The notes: a model not told the origin generated them from the letters alone. A DNA stretch of 64,000 nucleotides from Rhizobium sp. ARZ01 (GCF_014851675.1 NZ_JACVAE010000003.1:434001-498000), one strand, 5' to 3'. Positions 1 to 9,001 are shown, numbered from the stretch's first letter. Translations and numbers: made by a program.

Positions 1-1
1 G

Positions 2-124
2 GGCAAGGAACTGCCGATCGTCTATCGCTGGGCCTATGACTATAGCGTCCCCGGCGCGCCGGAAGACTTCATCCCGCAGAACCAGCCGGGAACCTTCGGC
101 GTCACGCGGGAGGGCGCCGTATGA
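2..124 (+). CDS. coxN: Cytochrome c oxidase subunit I, C-terminal end only
   Basis: Only the last 40 codons are in the window; the gene begins to the left. The tail reads through IVYRWAYDYSVPGAP and ends at a TGA that overlaps the ATG of the next gene (ATGA). Identity as the catalytic heme-copper subunit is inferred mainly from what follows: two subunit III genes and a subunit IV-like gene in the same direction. The order I-III-III matches the coxMNOP alternative oxidase operon of Bradyrhizobium. No catalytic histidines can be checked here, so the subunit I call rests on context and a weak tail resemblance. Confidence 0.6.
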   Translation, partial: GKELPIVYRWAYDYSVPGAPEDFIPQNQPGTFGVTREGAV

Positions 125-837
125 ACGCCATGCTCCTCTTCCTCGCCGGCATCGCAGCGATTGCCATGTGGTGGCTGGCCCGCCATGGTATTATGTCGAA
201 GCCTTGGCTGGAGGTGGGGCATGCCACCGGCGTGCCCGGCGGGTCCCAGCGGGAGGAGCCGAAGACGCCAGCTGAGAAAGTCGGTCTCGGCGTCTTTCTT
301 GTGGTGGTTGGCTCGCTCTTCACGCTCTTCATCAGTGCCTATCTGATGCGCGTGGACACACCTGACTGGTGGGGGCTCGCGCTTCCCCGGCTGCTGTATG
401 TCAACACCGCCATCCTCTTTGTCAGCAGTCTTTGTCTGCATTGGGCGAAGCTCGAGGCGGTCCGCGTGCGGCGAGAGGGGCTGAAGACGGCGTTGCTTGC
501 GGCCTTTGCGACCGCGCTTGCCTTCGTTGCCGGACAAGTCCTCGCCTGGCGGCAATTGGTGGTAGCCGGATACACACTCACCGACGACGCGGCCGCCAGC
601 TTCTTCTATGTCATTACCGGACTGCACGGCCTGCATATTCTTGGCGGAATGGTAGCCCTTGTTCGCACCGCGCGCCTGGCCTGGAGCGAAGGTCCGATGT
701 CGGGGCGCCTGCGTCTCGACGTGGAACTCTGTGCCATCTACTGGCATTTTATGCTGGCCGTCTGGCTTGTTCTGCTTGCCCTCTTCGCCGGTTGGGCCAG
801 CAATTTCGTCGATCTTTGCCGGCAATTGCTTACATAG
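121..837 (+). CDS. coxO: Cytochrome c oxidase subunit III-like protein (CoxO type)
   Basis: A 238-residue integral membrane protein with about six hydrophobic segments (near residues 2-21, 54-76, 88-108, 120-143, 160-185 and 202-224). The motifs LHGLHILGG and YWHFMLAVW are typical of the last helices of COX3 proteins. The start overlaps the previous stop, so the two genes are probably translationally coupled. In ordinary COX3 the second-third helix region carries a conserved Glu; the matching stretch here (FLVVVGSLFTLFISAYLM) has no acidic residue. It is followed ten bases later by a second, more canonical subunit III gene. The paralogue assignment (CoxO rather than CoxP) is by order only. 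Confidence 0.8.
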   Translation: MNAMLLFLAGIAAIAMWWLARHGIMSKPWLEVGHATGVPGGSQREEPKTPAEKVGLGVFLVVVGSLFTLFISAYLMRVDTPDWWGLALPRLLYVNTAILFVSSLCLHWAKLEAVRVRREGLKTALLAAFATALAFVAGQVLAWRQLVVAGYTLTDDAAASFFYVITGLHGLHILGGMVALVRTARLAWSEGPMSGRLRLDVELCAIYWHFMLAVWLVLLALFAGWASNFVDLCRQLLT

Positions 838-847
838 GGAGAGCGCC

Positions 848-1570
848 ATGGCGCAGACCGTGCAGCCACATTCGTCACACTCGCCCCCGTCCCTCGGCGG
901 CATGCGCGGTTTCGTGTCCGACTGGGCCTCCGACCAGCAGACGTTCAAGAACGTCTCCTGGGGCAAGGCCATGATGTGGATCTTCCTGCTCAGCGACACC
1001 TTCATCTTCGGCTGCTTCCTGCTCGCCTACATGACCGCGCGCATGTCGACGGTCGTGCCCTGGCCCAATCCCAGCGAGGTTTTCGCGCTGACGATCGGCG
1101 GACACGAGATTCCGCTGATCCTGATTGCCATCATGACCTTCGTTCTGATCACGAGCAGTGGCACCATGGCCATGGCTGTCAATTTCGGCTACCGGCGCAA
1201 TCGCCGCATGACGGCTCTTTTGATGGTCTTGACGGCCATTCTCGGCGCCACTTTCGTCGGCATGCAGGCCTTCGAGTGGACCAAGCTGATCCACGAAGGC
1301 GTGCGGCCGTGGGGAAATCCATGGGGTGCTGCGCAATTCGGCTCCTCCTTCTTCATGATCACCGGCTTCCACGGAACCCACGTCACGATCGGCGTGATCT
1401 TCCTCCTGATCATCGCGCGAAAGGTCTGGCGCGGCGATTTTGACACGGAAAGGCGCGGCTTCTTCACGAGCCGCAAGGGCCGCTACGAGATTGTCGAGAT
1501 CACGGGCCTCTACTGGCACTTTGTTGATCTGGTCTGGGTGTTCATCTTCGCATTCTTCTATTTGTGGTGA
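848..1570 (+). CDS. coxP: Cytochrome c oxidase subunit III (CoxP type)
   Basis: A 240-residue protein with several membrane helices and the COX3 hallmarks GFHGTHVTIG and ITGLYWHFVDLVWVF. I chose the ATG at 848, just after the GGGAGAGCGCC stretch that follows the previous stop, rather than the longer frame that runs back into coxO. It stabilises the core of the heme-copper oxidase in the inner membrane. Where many COX3 proteins have a Ser-Glu pair in the helix, this protein has LLSDTFIFG, an aspartate in the equivalent place. The gene lies tightly between coxO and the subunit IV-like gene. Confidence 0.88.
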   Translation: MAQTVQPHSSHSPPSLGGMRGFVSDWASDQQTFKNVSWGKAMMWIFLLSDTFIFGCFLLAYMTARMSTVVPWPNPSEVFALTIGGHEIPLILIAIMTFVLITSSGTMAMAVNFGYRRNRRMTALLMVLTAILGATFVGMQAFEWTKLIHEGVRPWGNPWGAAQFGSSFFMITGFHGTHVTIGVIFLLIIARKVWRGDFDTERRGFFTSRKGRYEIVEITGLYWHFVDLVWVFIFAFFYLW

Positions 1571-1579
1571 GGCAGCGTC

Positions 1580-1957
1580 ATGGCACAGGCAACCGCCGAC
1601 ACTTCAACACATGCCGCAATCCCGGCAGCCGTGCATGCCGAGCACCAGCAACACCCGATCAAGCTTTACCTGCTCGTGTGGGGGCTGCTGTTTGTTTTGA
1701 GCCTCTGCTCCTACATGGTCGACTACTTCGGCCTGCAGGGTTACCTGCGCTGGTCGCTGATCCTCATCTTCATGATGCTGAAAGCCGGCCTGATCGTCGC
1801 CGTCTTCATGCATATGGCGTGGGAGCGCCTTGCGCTGATCTACGCTATTCTTCTGCCGCCGCTGCTGGTGCTGGTGTTCGTCGGGCTGATGGTGTCCGAA
1901 GCGGACCATACGCTATTGACCCGCATAACCTTCTTCGGGACGGCGCCCGGCAACTGA
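1580..1957 (+). CDS. Cytochrome c oxidase subunit IV-like membrane protein
   Basis: A 125-residue protein with a soluble N-terminus of about 28 residues and three hydrophobic helices (near 29-48, 56-77 and 85-106). The middle helix contains MMLKAGLIVAVFMHM, a pattern shared by the prokaryotic subunit IV/CyoD family, which helps assemble heme-copper oxidases. It begins nine bases after coxP and closes the oxidase operon. The next gene, ppa, is 123 bases away and probably has its own promoter. The family call comes from size, topology, this helix and position. Confidence 0.8.
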   Translation: MAQATADTSTHAAIPAAVHAEHQQHPIKLYLLVWGLLFVLSLCSYMVDYFGLQGYLRWSLILIFMMLKAGLIVAVFMHMAWERLALIYAILLPPLLVLVFVGLMVSEADHTLLTRITFFGTAPGN

Positions 1958-2080
1958 AGGACGGCCATCAGGGGCTAAGCCTGCAACCCGGGCAACGCAT
2001 GCCCCTACCAATGGCATGTTGCGTTGCAGCGGCTTTCGTTTTACGAAGCCCGCGAAATCCACTGCATACACGGAGCCCCC

Positions 2081-2614
2081 ATGCGCATTGATGCTATCTC
2101 CATTGGCAAGAACCCGCCGGAAGACGTGAACGTCATCGTCGAGGTTCCCGTCGGCGGTCACCCGATCAAGTACGAGATGGACAAGGAAGCCGGTGCGCTG
2201 ATCGTCGACCGCTTCCTCTATACGCCGATGACCTATCCGGGCAATTACGGCTTCGTGCCGCATACGCTGTCCGAAGACGGCGACCCGATCGACGTGCTGA
2301 TCGCCAACACCCGTCCCCTCGTTCCGGGCTGCGTCATCAATGTTCGCCCGATCGGCGTCATGGTCATGGAAGACGACGGCGGCAAGGACGAGAAGATCCT
2401 CGCCGTGCCGGTGCCGAAGCTGACGCGTCGCTATGATAAGGTCGAGAACTACACGGACCTGCCGGAAATCACGCTGAAGCAGATCGAGCACTTCTTCGAG
2501 CACTACAAGGATCTTGAGCCCGGCAAGTGGGTGAAGATCGCCGGTTGGCAGGACGTAAACGTCGCCAAGAAGCTGATCGTAGAGGCGATCGAGCGGTACA
2601 AGGCAGAGAAGTAG
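2081..2614 (+). CDS. ppa: Inorganic pyrophosphatase
   Basis: Encodes a 177-residue soluble family I pyrophosphatase, which hydrolyses pyrophosphate to two phosphates and pulls biosynthetic reactions forward. The metal-binding signature EDGDPIDVL lies near residue 65, and the substrate-site residues YPGNYGFVP precede it. Length is normal for bacterial family I enzymes. I used the ATG at 2081 because homology begins there ([17 protein letters not shown]); an open stretch upstream has no family resemblance. A short GCGGA/TCCGC hairpin at 2623-2636 separates it from the convergent yggU-like gene. Confidence 0.97.
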   Translation: MRIDAISIGKNPPEDVNVIVEVPVGGHPIKYEMDKEAGALIVDRFLYTPMTYPGNYGFVPHTLSEDGDPIDVLIANTRPLVPGCVINVRPIGVMVMEDDGGKDEKILAVPVPKLTRRYDKVENYTDLPEITLKQIEHFFEHYKDLEPGKWVKIAGWQDVNVAKKLIVEAIERYKAEK

Positions 2615-2650
2615 GCCGTCTCGCGGAGCATTCCGCAGCTTGCTGCCCGC

Positions 2651-2947
2651 TCAGAGTCCGAGCTTTCTCACAATCTCCTCCGGGTCGCCCTCGATCCGGA
2701 GGATTTTCTTTCTCTGGGTGTCGCCGCTCAGAAGCGATACGGCGGATTTCGGCACGCCTGCCGCCTTGGCGATGAGCGCAGTCAATGCCTTGTTCGCCTG
2801 GCCCTTCTCGGGCACGGCGCGAATGCGCACTTTCAGGTGGCGCTCGCCGTTCGCATCTGCCTCTATGCCGTCGATCGCGTCGCGCCCGCCACTCGGTGTC
2901 AGTCGCACCGTCAAGCGCACATGATCCTCATGCCGACGATAGGGCAC
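2651..2947 (-). CDS. DUF167 (YggU) family protein
   Basis: A 98-residue protein of the DUF167/YggU family, recognised by VRLTPSGGRDAI near the start, KVRIRAVPEKGQANKAL in the middle and SGDTQRKKILRIEG near the end. The biochemical role of this family is not settled. It starts six bases after the stop of the yggT-like gene, a pairing seen in many proteobacteria and suggesting co-transcription. It converges on ppa. Confidence 0.9.
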   Translation of the reverse strand: MPYRRHEDHVRLTVRLTPSGGRDAIDGIEADANGERHLKVRIRAVPEKGQANKALTALIAKAAGVPKSAVSLLSGDTQRKKILRIEGDPEEIVRKLGL

Positions 2948-2953
2948 GCAGCG

Positions 2954-3250
2954 TCAGAGACCGAGGAGGGCAGGGGCGAGAACGCTCCGGATAATCTGCT
3001 CAAGGAAGAAAAGGATGACCAGAACGACGATCGGCGACAGATCGACCCCGCCGAAGTCCGGAAGAAAACGGCGGATCGGGCGGTAGAGAGGTTCCGTCAG
3101 ATTGTAGAGCGCGCGGCCGATCGAGGCGATCACCTGGTTATTGGTGTTGATCACGTTGAACGCATAGAGCCAGGAAAAGATGGCCGATGCGATGATGATG
3201 AACCACGCGATGCTGATGATGAACAGCAGGGTGTTGATGATCGCGATCAT
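2954..3250 (-). CDS. YggT family membrane protein
   Basis: A 98-residue protein with two hydrophobic hairpins (about residues 3-24 and 66-95) around the conserved YggT signature LYNLTEPLYRPIRRFLP. YggT-family proteins are small inner-membrane proteins linked to osmotic tolerance and cell division in other bacteria. I prefer the ATG at 3250 over an upstream in-frame one, because the hydrophobic helix then starts at once and GGAG lies upstream. It is the first gene of a two-gene unit with the yggU-like gene. Confidence 0.88.
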   Translation of the reverse strand: MIAIINTLLFIISIAWFIIIASAIFSWLYAFNVINTNNQVIASIGRALYNLTEPLYRPIRRFLPDFGGVDLSPIVVLVILFFLEQIIRSVLAPALLGL

Positions 3251-3389
3251 GATTTTCTCGTTGTCTCCGGTTGCTTGCGCCCACATGTAGCCATTGCCCG
3301 GCCTGCCAGCAAGTGCGCTCTATCGCTGCAACCAGAAACATGTTTAATGCGCGGCGCCCGCCTCCCGCTCGATCGAAAGCTCCAAGCGC

Positions 3390-4640
3390 ATGTCCGCACC
3401 CACCGAGGGTCATCGGTTCGCCGCCTTCCGGCATTCTTCCTACGCCCGGTTCTTCCTGTCCCGCTTCCTGGCCTCGTTTGCCACGCAGATCGTCAGCGTC
3501 GCTGTCGGCTGGCAAATCTATGACATCACGCGCGATCCATTTTCGCTCGGCCTGATTGGTCTCGTGCAATTCCTGCCGTCGCTGCTGTTGATCCTCGTCA
3601 CGGGATCGGTGGCCGACCGCTACAATCGCCGGATAATCATGGCGGTCTGCTTGGTCATTGGCACGCTCTGCGCCGCGGCGCTCCTTGTCCTGACCATGAC
3701 AGGGCAGTTTTCGCCCATTCCAGTCTTTGCCGTCCTTATCGTCTTTGGTATCGAGCGCGCCTTTTTTTCACCGGCCTCGCAGTCGCTGGCGCCCAATCTG
3801 GTGCCGGTGAAAGATCTGTCGAACGCGATCGCCTGGAACTCGACGTCGTGGCAGACGGCAATGATCGTCGGTCCCGTTGCGGGCGGCCTGCTATACGGCT
3901 TCGGACCGATCGTACCCTATGCTGTGAGCGTGCTGTTCTTCCTGATTGCGGCGTTGGTTGTCTTTTCGATCCCCAAGCCGCCGCAGCACTCGACCGGCGC
4001 CGCGAAGAGTTGGGCGAGCATCGTCGCCGGCTTCGGCTACATCAGGGCCGAAAAGGTGGTGCTCGGTGCCATCTCGCTCGATCTGTTCGCCGTACTGCTG
4101 GGCGGCGCGGTCGCTCTGATGCCGGTATTCGCCCGCGATATCCTCACGCTCGGCCCGTGGGGGCTCGGTCTGCTCCGCTCGGCACCGGGGTTCGGGGCGG
4201 TCGCGATGGCCATGTGGCTGGCGGCGAATCCGATCCGACATCGCGCCGGCGTTCTGATGTTTGTCGGGGTCGCCTTGTTCGGGCTTGGCACTATTGTCTT
4301 CGGTCTGTCGCAAACGGCATGGCTGTCCGTCCTTGCACTCGTCGTGATGGGGGCGGCCGACATGATCTCTGTCTACGTTCGAGAGACGCTGATCACGCTG
4401 TGGACGCCGGACGAACTGCGCGGCCGGGTGAATGCGGTCAACATGGTCTTCATTGGTGCGTCGAACGAACTCGGCGAATTTCGAGCCGGCACGATGGCTG
4501 CCGTGATAGGTGCGGTGCCCGCAGTCGTCTTCGGCGGCATCGGTACGCTTGCCGTTTCCATACTTTGGGCCCTCTGGTTTCCAAAGCTGCGCCGGATCGA
4601 CTCGCTCGATGCGCCGAAGCGCGAGAACCTGCCTGCCTAG
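3390..4640 (+). CDS. Major facilitator superfamily exporter (EntS-like branch)
   Basis: A 416-residue membrane protein with the twelve-helix pattern of MFS transporters. The first cytoplasmic loop carries TGSVADRYNRRIIM, the MFS motif A variant, and FRHSSYARFFLSRFLASFATQ opens helix 1 as in the MFS_3/EntS branch of exporters. The substrate cannot be read from the sequence; relatives export siderophores or drugs. The Shine-Dalgarno signal is weak. The gene is alone on the plus strand, with a 16-base gap to a convergent amidotransferase gene. Confidence 0.88.
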   Translation: MSAPTEGHRFAAFRHSSYARFFLSRFLASFATQIVSVAVGWQIYDITRDPFSLGLIGLVQFLPSLLLILVTGSVADRYNRRIIMAVCLVIGTLCAAALLVLTMTGQFSPIPVFAVLIVFGIERAFFSPASQSLAPNLVPVKDLSNAIAWNSTSWQTAMIVGPVAGGLLYGFGPIVPYAVSVLFFLIAALVVFSIPKPPQHSTGAAKSWASIVAGFGYIRAEKVVLGAISLDLFAVLLGGAVALMPVFARDILTLGPWGLGLLRSAPGFGAVAMAMWLAANPIRHRAGVLMFVGVALFGLGTIVFGLSQTAWLSVLALVVMGAADMISVYVRETLITLWTPDELRGRVNAVNMVFIGASNELGEFRAGTMAAVIGAVPAVVFGGIGTLAVSILWALWFPKLRRIDSLDAPKRENLPA

Positions 4641-4656
4641 GCCCTGCTTGGCGCGC

Positions 4657-5373
4657 TCAGTTTTCGTGGAAGACCCGGTCCAGGAAACCCATCATCCACT
4701 GGCGCAGGGCGGCGTCGTGCAGCAGGCGACCATCGAGATGGGCGCGGCCGATTTGTGCGCCCGGCAGTTCGAAGCGATGCGCGCCGCGTACGACCCAGCG
4801 GTGCATCATCGCCAGTGTCAGTTCGCCGTGGAACTGAATTCCCCAGGCGTTGTCGCCGTAGCGAAAGGCCTGGTTTTCATAGTGCTCGCCCGTCGCTAGC
4901 AGCGTTGCACCGGCCGGAATCGCAAAGCCTTCGCGGTGGAACTGGTAGACCATCGACGGCCAGGCCATCAGTTCGCGTCCTTCCTCCGTCGGTCGCAGAC
5001 CGTACCAGCCGATTTCGGTGAGCCCGTCGACGTGCGGCCCGACCTCGCCGCCAAGATGGCGCACGAGCATCTGCGCGCCTAGGCAGATGCCAAGAAACGG
5101 GCGGTTTTCCTGGAGCGGAACGGAGAGCCAGTCGATCTCCCGCTTGATGTAGTCGTGCTCGTCGTTTGCGCTCATCGGCCCGCCGAAGACGACGGCACCG
5201 GCATGGCCAACCAGCGATTTCGGGAGCGGTTCGTCCAACACCGGACGACGAATGTCGAGGCCGTAGCCCATTTGTTGCAGGATCTGGCCGACGCGGCCGG
5301 GGCTCGACGATTCCTGGTGCAAGACGATGAGGATCGGGCGTTTCGGTCCAGGCTTTCGTGGGGTCTGAAGCAT
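4657..5373 (-). CDS. Class I glutamine amidotransferase (GMP synthase-like domain)
   Basis: A stand-alone glutaminase domain of 238 residues. The nucleophilic cysteine lies in GICLGAQML, the oxyanion region in VVFGGPMSAND, and the catalytic His-Glu pair in IQFHGELT. It resembles the GMP-synthase-like GATases often annotated next to amino-acid metabolism genes, but no synthetase partner is nearby, so the acceptor is unknown. I chose the ATG at 5373 (MLQTPRKPGPKRP); the frame extends 24 codons further upstream without family resemblance, so the start is uncertain. Confidence 0.85.
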   Translation of the reverse strand: MLQTPRKPGPKRPILIVLHQESSSPGRVGQILQQMGYGLDIRRPVLDEPLPKSLVGHAGAVVFGGPMSANDEHDYIKREIDWLSVPLQENRPFLGICLGAQMLVRHLGGEVGPHVDGLTEIGWYGLRPTEEGRELMAWPSMVYQFHREGFAIPAGATLLATGEHYENQAFRYGDNAWGIQFHGELTLAMMHRWVVRGAHRFELPGAQIGRAHLDGRLLHDAALRQWMMGFLDRVFHEN

Positions 5374-5502
5374 CGTGTCGGCTATCCTGACGCACGGCCC
5401 TCCGGCTTTGCGGGACGGTCCCGCATCGTGCGTTGTGCAATCCAAGATGTCAGAGCCGTTCTTTCCTGTCCATCCGATTGCACGTTGGCGGATGCCGGCG
5501 GT

Positions 5503-5979
5503 TTAACCGTCGTCGTCGGTGCGCTCGCCGCCTTGCCGGCCGGCGACCTCCTGGCGCTTCATGATCCGCTCGCGCCCGGAAACGCCGAGCAGATCGGCAA
5601 TGCGCCAGATCGCGTGATCCTCAAGTTCGCTGCGTTCGCCGTCTGCATAGACGATTTCCCATAGCAGGCCCACGAGGTCGACCTTCTGTTCATCGGAAAG
5701 CTGGCGCTTGAGTTCCGAGGTGAACTGGAAGAAATCGATGGCCTCGCTGGCGGCCGCCGTGCCCGCCTCCACCAGAGCATCGAGGTCGGCGTCATCCAGG
5801 CCGTAGAGTACGCGAAAGCGTTCCCGCAGCGTCGAGCGCTCTGCGTCCAGCACCTTGCCGTCCGACTCCATGACCTGAATGCACAGCGCCATGACGGCAA
5901 GGCGCGGATCGCCTGCGTCGAAGCTGCGCTTGTCGCCGCGTGAAAGGTTCGAAAGGAAACGCTGCAGCCGGTCGAACAT
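5503..5979 (-). CDS. TerB-like (tellurite resistance TerB fold) protein
   Basis: A 158-residue acidic, helical protein that looks like a single TerB domain: LAVMALCIQVMESDGKVLDAE near residues 27-47 and EIVYADGERSELEDHAI near 107-123, two repeats with a DG-x-x-x-x-E pattern. TerB-fold domains bind metal ions and occur in many contexts other than tellurite resistance; none of the other ter genes is present. It follows the hemY-like gene on the same strand but 24 bases downstream, with its own AAGGA Shine-Dalgarno signal. Confidence 0.8.
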   Translation of the reverse strand: MFDRLQRFLSNLSRGDKRSFDAGDPRLAVMALCIQVMESDGKVLDAERSTLRERFRVLYGLDDADLDALVEAGTAAASEAIDFFQFTSELKRQLSDEQKVDLVGLLWEIVYADGERSELEDHAIWRIADLLGVSGRERIMKRQEVAGRQGGERTDDDG

Positions 5980-6003
5980 GTTGTTCCTTACGTTCAGGTC
6001 TAC

Positions 6004-7623
6004 TTAGAACAGGCGAAGGCCGCCATTGCTGCTGCTGCCGTCTCTGCTCGTCTCATTCTTCACGCCGGGATCGTCCGGAAGCCCGCCGAAGAACGGCCTT
6101 TCCTCCTTTTCCGGCGACACGGATGTGGTGCTGTCTGACGACGCAGAAGTCGTCGCTACCGTTTCTTTCTTCTCTGCAGATTTGAGATCGATCGCGGATG
6201 AACCGGCGGCCATTTGGGAACTGCCATCTGAAGGTGTCGGGCCGCGGCTGTCGGTGATCGCAACGGGAGGCAGCGTACGAATCGCCTCCTCTGCACTATT
6301 GACGGCACCTTCTTCGATTGGTCCCTGCCATTCGCTTACCGGAGTCTTCCATTGAAAGGCGTCCAGTTTGCCAGTCACCGGCGAGACCGGCAGCCACTCG
6401 GGCGAGGTGACGCCATCCGCCGTCCAGGCCGGATCGCGCGGTGCCTTCAGCGCCTGGTTCATCCAGTGACGAATACGGCCCTGGTCCCCGGTCTCCGCAT
6501 CCTCGATGTCGGCCAGCAGCAGGAAGGCGCGTTCGCTGGGGGCGAGCCTGGCTGCAGCTTCGGCCTTGGTTCGGGCGAGGGAGAATTTGCGCGCATCGAG
6601 TGCCGCCTGGCCGACGGCGAAGAGCGTTTCGGCGTTGTTGGGACGGAGCGCCTCCAGCTTTTCGGCACGCTTCAGACGATCGATCGGGGAGTCGCCGATG
6701 CGGGCGTGGATGAAGAGCCGCGCCACATCCGGGTGCGGATCCGCTTTCCACAGGCGCTCGAGGACGTGCGCCGCCTTGCGCAGGTTGCCCTCGCGAAGAT
6801 AGCCCTTCGCCGCGATCAGCCCCGCGGGGATGAAATTCTCGTCGATCTTCAGGGCGGCGAGCGCGTCGTCGCGGGCGCCTTTCGGATCCGTCTCGCTGTC
6901 CAATCTCGCTCGGGCGCGCGCCGTCATCAGGACAACTTTTCGGCGATCCGATTGCTTTTTCTCCTCCGCCGATGACGGCTTGTGCTGTTCAAGCAGGCGG
7001 AGCGCCTGGTCCCATTCACCGGTCTGGGCGCGTTCTTCCAGGACCGCATCGGCGGCCCATGGAAGCTGCGGTGCCTTCTCGGCGGCGCGTTCCGCATATT
7101 GCCGGGCGGCTTCGGTGGCGCCGAGGCGCCTTGCTTCGAGATAAAGCCCGCGCAGGCCCAGTTCGCGGGTTTCCGGATCGTCTGCCATCAGTTCGAACTT
7201 CCGGCGGGCATCATCGTGGCGACCCTCGATCAGGGCAGCCTGAGCCTCAAGCAGATGAACGAGCGGCTCCTGGTCGGAACTGATCAGTCCCTTGGTTCGC
7301 GCCAGCATCTTGCGGGCGCTCGCTGCATCGCCGGCGCCGGCGGCAATCAGGCCGGTGGAAAGTGCCTGGTAGCCGCGGTCGCGCTTGCGGGCACGGAAAT
7401 GGCGCCGGATCGCGTGGGGCGAGGTCCAGATGGTGCGTGCAAGCCACCACAGAAACATGACCGCGGCCATCAGCGAGACTGAGATCGTCGCGGCGACCAT
7501 CAGGCTCATGCCGATTTGCTGGCCTTGCCAGATGATGGACAACTCACCGGGTCGGTCGGCGAGCCAGGCAAAGCCGGCGCCGAGCGCAAGGACGAGGAGG
7601 ACGAAACTGATCAGCCTTGTCAT
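6004..7623 (-). CDS. hemY: HemY-like membrane protein with TPR repeats
   Basis: A 539-residue inner-membrane protein. Two N-terminal helices (about 3-22 and 39-62) are followed by the HemY_N region and a long helical, tetratricopeptide-like domain, then roughly 130 polar, Ser/Pro/Thr-rich residues that look disordered. HemY of this type is unrelated to protoporphyrinogen oxidase; it is found next to heme genes and is thought to assist late heme synthesis at the membrane. I used the ATG at 7623, preceded by AGGGGAG; an in-frame TTG at 7641 is less likely. The longer C-terminus distinguishes it from the roughly 400-residue enterobacterial HemY. Confidence 0.88.
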   Translation of the reverse strand: MTRLISFVLLVLALGAGFAWLADRPGELSIIWQGQQIGMSLMVAATISVSLMAAVMFLWWLARTIWTSPHAIRRHFRARKRDRGYQALSTGLIAAGAGDAASARKMLARTKGLISSDQEPLVHLLEAQAALIEGRHDDARRKFELMADDPETRELGLRGLYLEARRLGATEAARQYAERAAEKAPQLPWAADAVLEERAQTGEWDQALRLLEQHKPSSAEEKKQSDRRKVVLMTARARARLDSETDPKGARDDALAALKIDENFIPAGLIAAKGYLREGNLRKAAHVLERLWKADPHPDVARLFIHARIGDSPIDRLKRAEKLEALRPNNAETLFAVGQAALDARKFSLARTKAEAAARLAPSERAFLLLADIEDAETGDQGRIRHWMNQALKAPRDPAWTADGVTSPEWLPVSPVTGKLDAFQWKTPVSEWQGPIEEGAVNSAEEAIRTLPPVAITDSRGPTPSDGSSQMAAGSSAIDLKSAEKKETVATTSASSDSTTSVSPEKEERPFFGGLPDDPGVKNETSRDGSSSNGGLRLF

Positions 7624-7637
7624 GGTGTCGCTCCCCT

Positions 7638-8885
7638 TCAACCCTGGTTGCCATTGGATGACATTGCGCCGGAGACGATCGCGTTCACGCCATCTTCGAC
7701 GGCAATTCGCTCGTCAAGGGTCGTCTTGAAGGCGGCACCCGCATTGCGGGCCACTTCGGGCAGCGTCTGCCACTCGATCTGTGCGCCCCTCAGGTCGCCA
7801 TTCTGCAGCTTGTTCTCGATGCGCGCGATGATCGCCTCCGGCGCATCGCCCTCGACGTTTCCGACCGGGCGGATCTTGATGGCTGACGATGCGCTGGAGA
7901 GCAGCCGATCGACGATGCCCTGGTCGCCGGTGGGCTGGTGAACGGCCTCGATCATCTGGTCGGCGACAGGCCCGAAATCGCGCACGAGATCGGCCCGGGA
8001 CGGCACGCCTGTCGCGGCGCGAGGCCGCAGGGTCGCGACTGCCGGATCGTCGGGGGAGATGCTGGCGAACGCATCAAGTTCGGCGAGGTAGGGACCGCCA
8101 CGATCGATCGCGGTCTTCAGCGCCGTCGCGGCGACCGCGCGTGCCATCGCCACGTCGGTTCGCGGCTCGTCCAGTTTGCGTTCGGCAGCGTCAATCCGCT
8201 GGGTCAATGCCGCGGTCTGATCGGCGGCGGTGCGGTCAGCTGCCACTGTTTCGTCGCGCAAGGCGGTGATATCGGCGGTCAGCTTGGCGACACTCGCTTC
8301 CAGCGAGGCGATGGATTGTTCCTCTTCTCCAGAGCGCGCGGTGGCTGCAGGGCTTCCCGTTGCGGCCGTCTCGAGCGCTGCAAGTCGGGCTTCAATCGGC
8401 TGCAGGTCCACGGTGGGCGCGGGCGCTGTCGTATTGATGCTGGCCACCTGCGACTTAAGCGCATCGATCTCTGCGTTTAGCGGAGCGAGGTCAACGCTGC
8501 TGTCGCGTTCCGGCCCGAGCGCGGGCAGATAGCCGCCGTATTGCAGGGCACCGGCGCCGGCAAGCGCGACGAGGCCGCCGAGGATGGCGGCGGCGAACGC
8601 GCCAGACTTGCTGGGGCTCGGCTGTGCCGGCGATGAAGCCGTTTCATATGGCGGAACATAGGTATTGTCGGTTTCCCCAGAAGCTGCGGTCGCCGATGTA
8701 TCGTCTGCCGGAGGCGGCACATATGCTTCAGGCTTGGTGTCTGCAGCCGGCTCGGCAGAAACGGCTTCCGTCGGCAACGTCGTTTCGGGCGTGTCACGAG
8801 CTTCGGAAGCCGGCTTGGCTTCTAGATCGATCGTCACGGGCGTCTCACCGGATTTCTTGCGGCGGGGCGGTTTTTCCGGGTCCAT
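7638..8885 (-). CDS. Mitofilin/Mic60-like membrane protein (alphaproteobacterial Mic60)
   Basis: A 415-residue protein with a Pro/Thr/Ala-rich cytoplasmic N-terminus, one membrane helix near residues 95-116, a long coiled-coil region (about 130-260) and a conserved C-terminal mitofilin-like domain (VAMARAVAATALKTAIDRGG onward). Alphaproteobacterial relatives, usually encoded beside heme genes exactly as here, bend membranes and are homologous to mitochondrial Mic60 at crista junctions. The ATG at 8885 has a GAGGAG signal six bases upstream, better than the ATG at 8906. Its stop lies 14 bases before the hemY start. Confidence 0.85.
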   Translation of the reverse strand: MDPEKPPRRKKSGETPVTIDLEAKPASEARDTPETTLPTEAVSAEPAADTKPEAYVPPPADDTSATAASGETDNTYVPPYETASSPAQPSPSKSGAFAAAILGGLVALAGAGALQYGGYLPALGPERDSSVDLAPLNAEIDALKSQVASINTTAPAPTVDLQPIEARLAALETAATGSPAATARSGEEEQSIASLEASVAKLTADITALRDETVAADRTAADQTAALTQRIDAAERKLDEPRTDVAMARAVAATALKTAIDRGGPYLAELDAFASISPDDPAVATLRPRAATGVPSRADLVRDFGPVADQMIEAVHQPTGDQGIVDRLLSSASSAIKIRPVGNVEGDAPEAIIARIENKLQNGDLRGAQIEWQTLPEVARNAGAAFKTTLDERIAVEDGVNAIVSGAMSSNGNQG

Positions 8886-9001
8886 GACGGTCTCCTCGTT
8901 CTCCATTGCGATGCAATAAACCTAGTCAGGGAACCCGGGCAGGGAAAGCCCCTCCTTCGATTTAGGGCGCGCGACCTTCGCAAGCCGGGCGTGGCGACGA
9001 A

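Noticed and set aside
5503..5979. Tellurite resistance operon
   Set aside because: A lone TerB-fold protein without terA, terC, terD or terE; TerB domains are common outside resistance loci.
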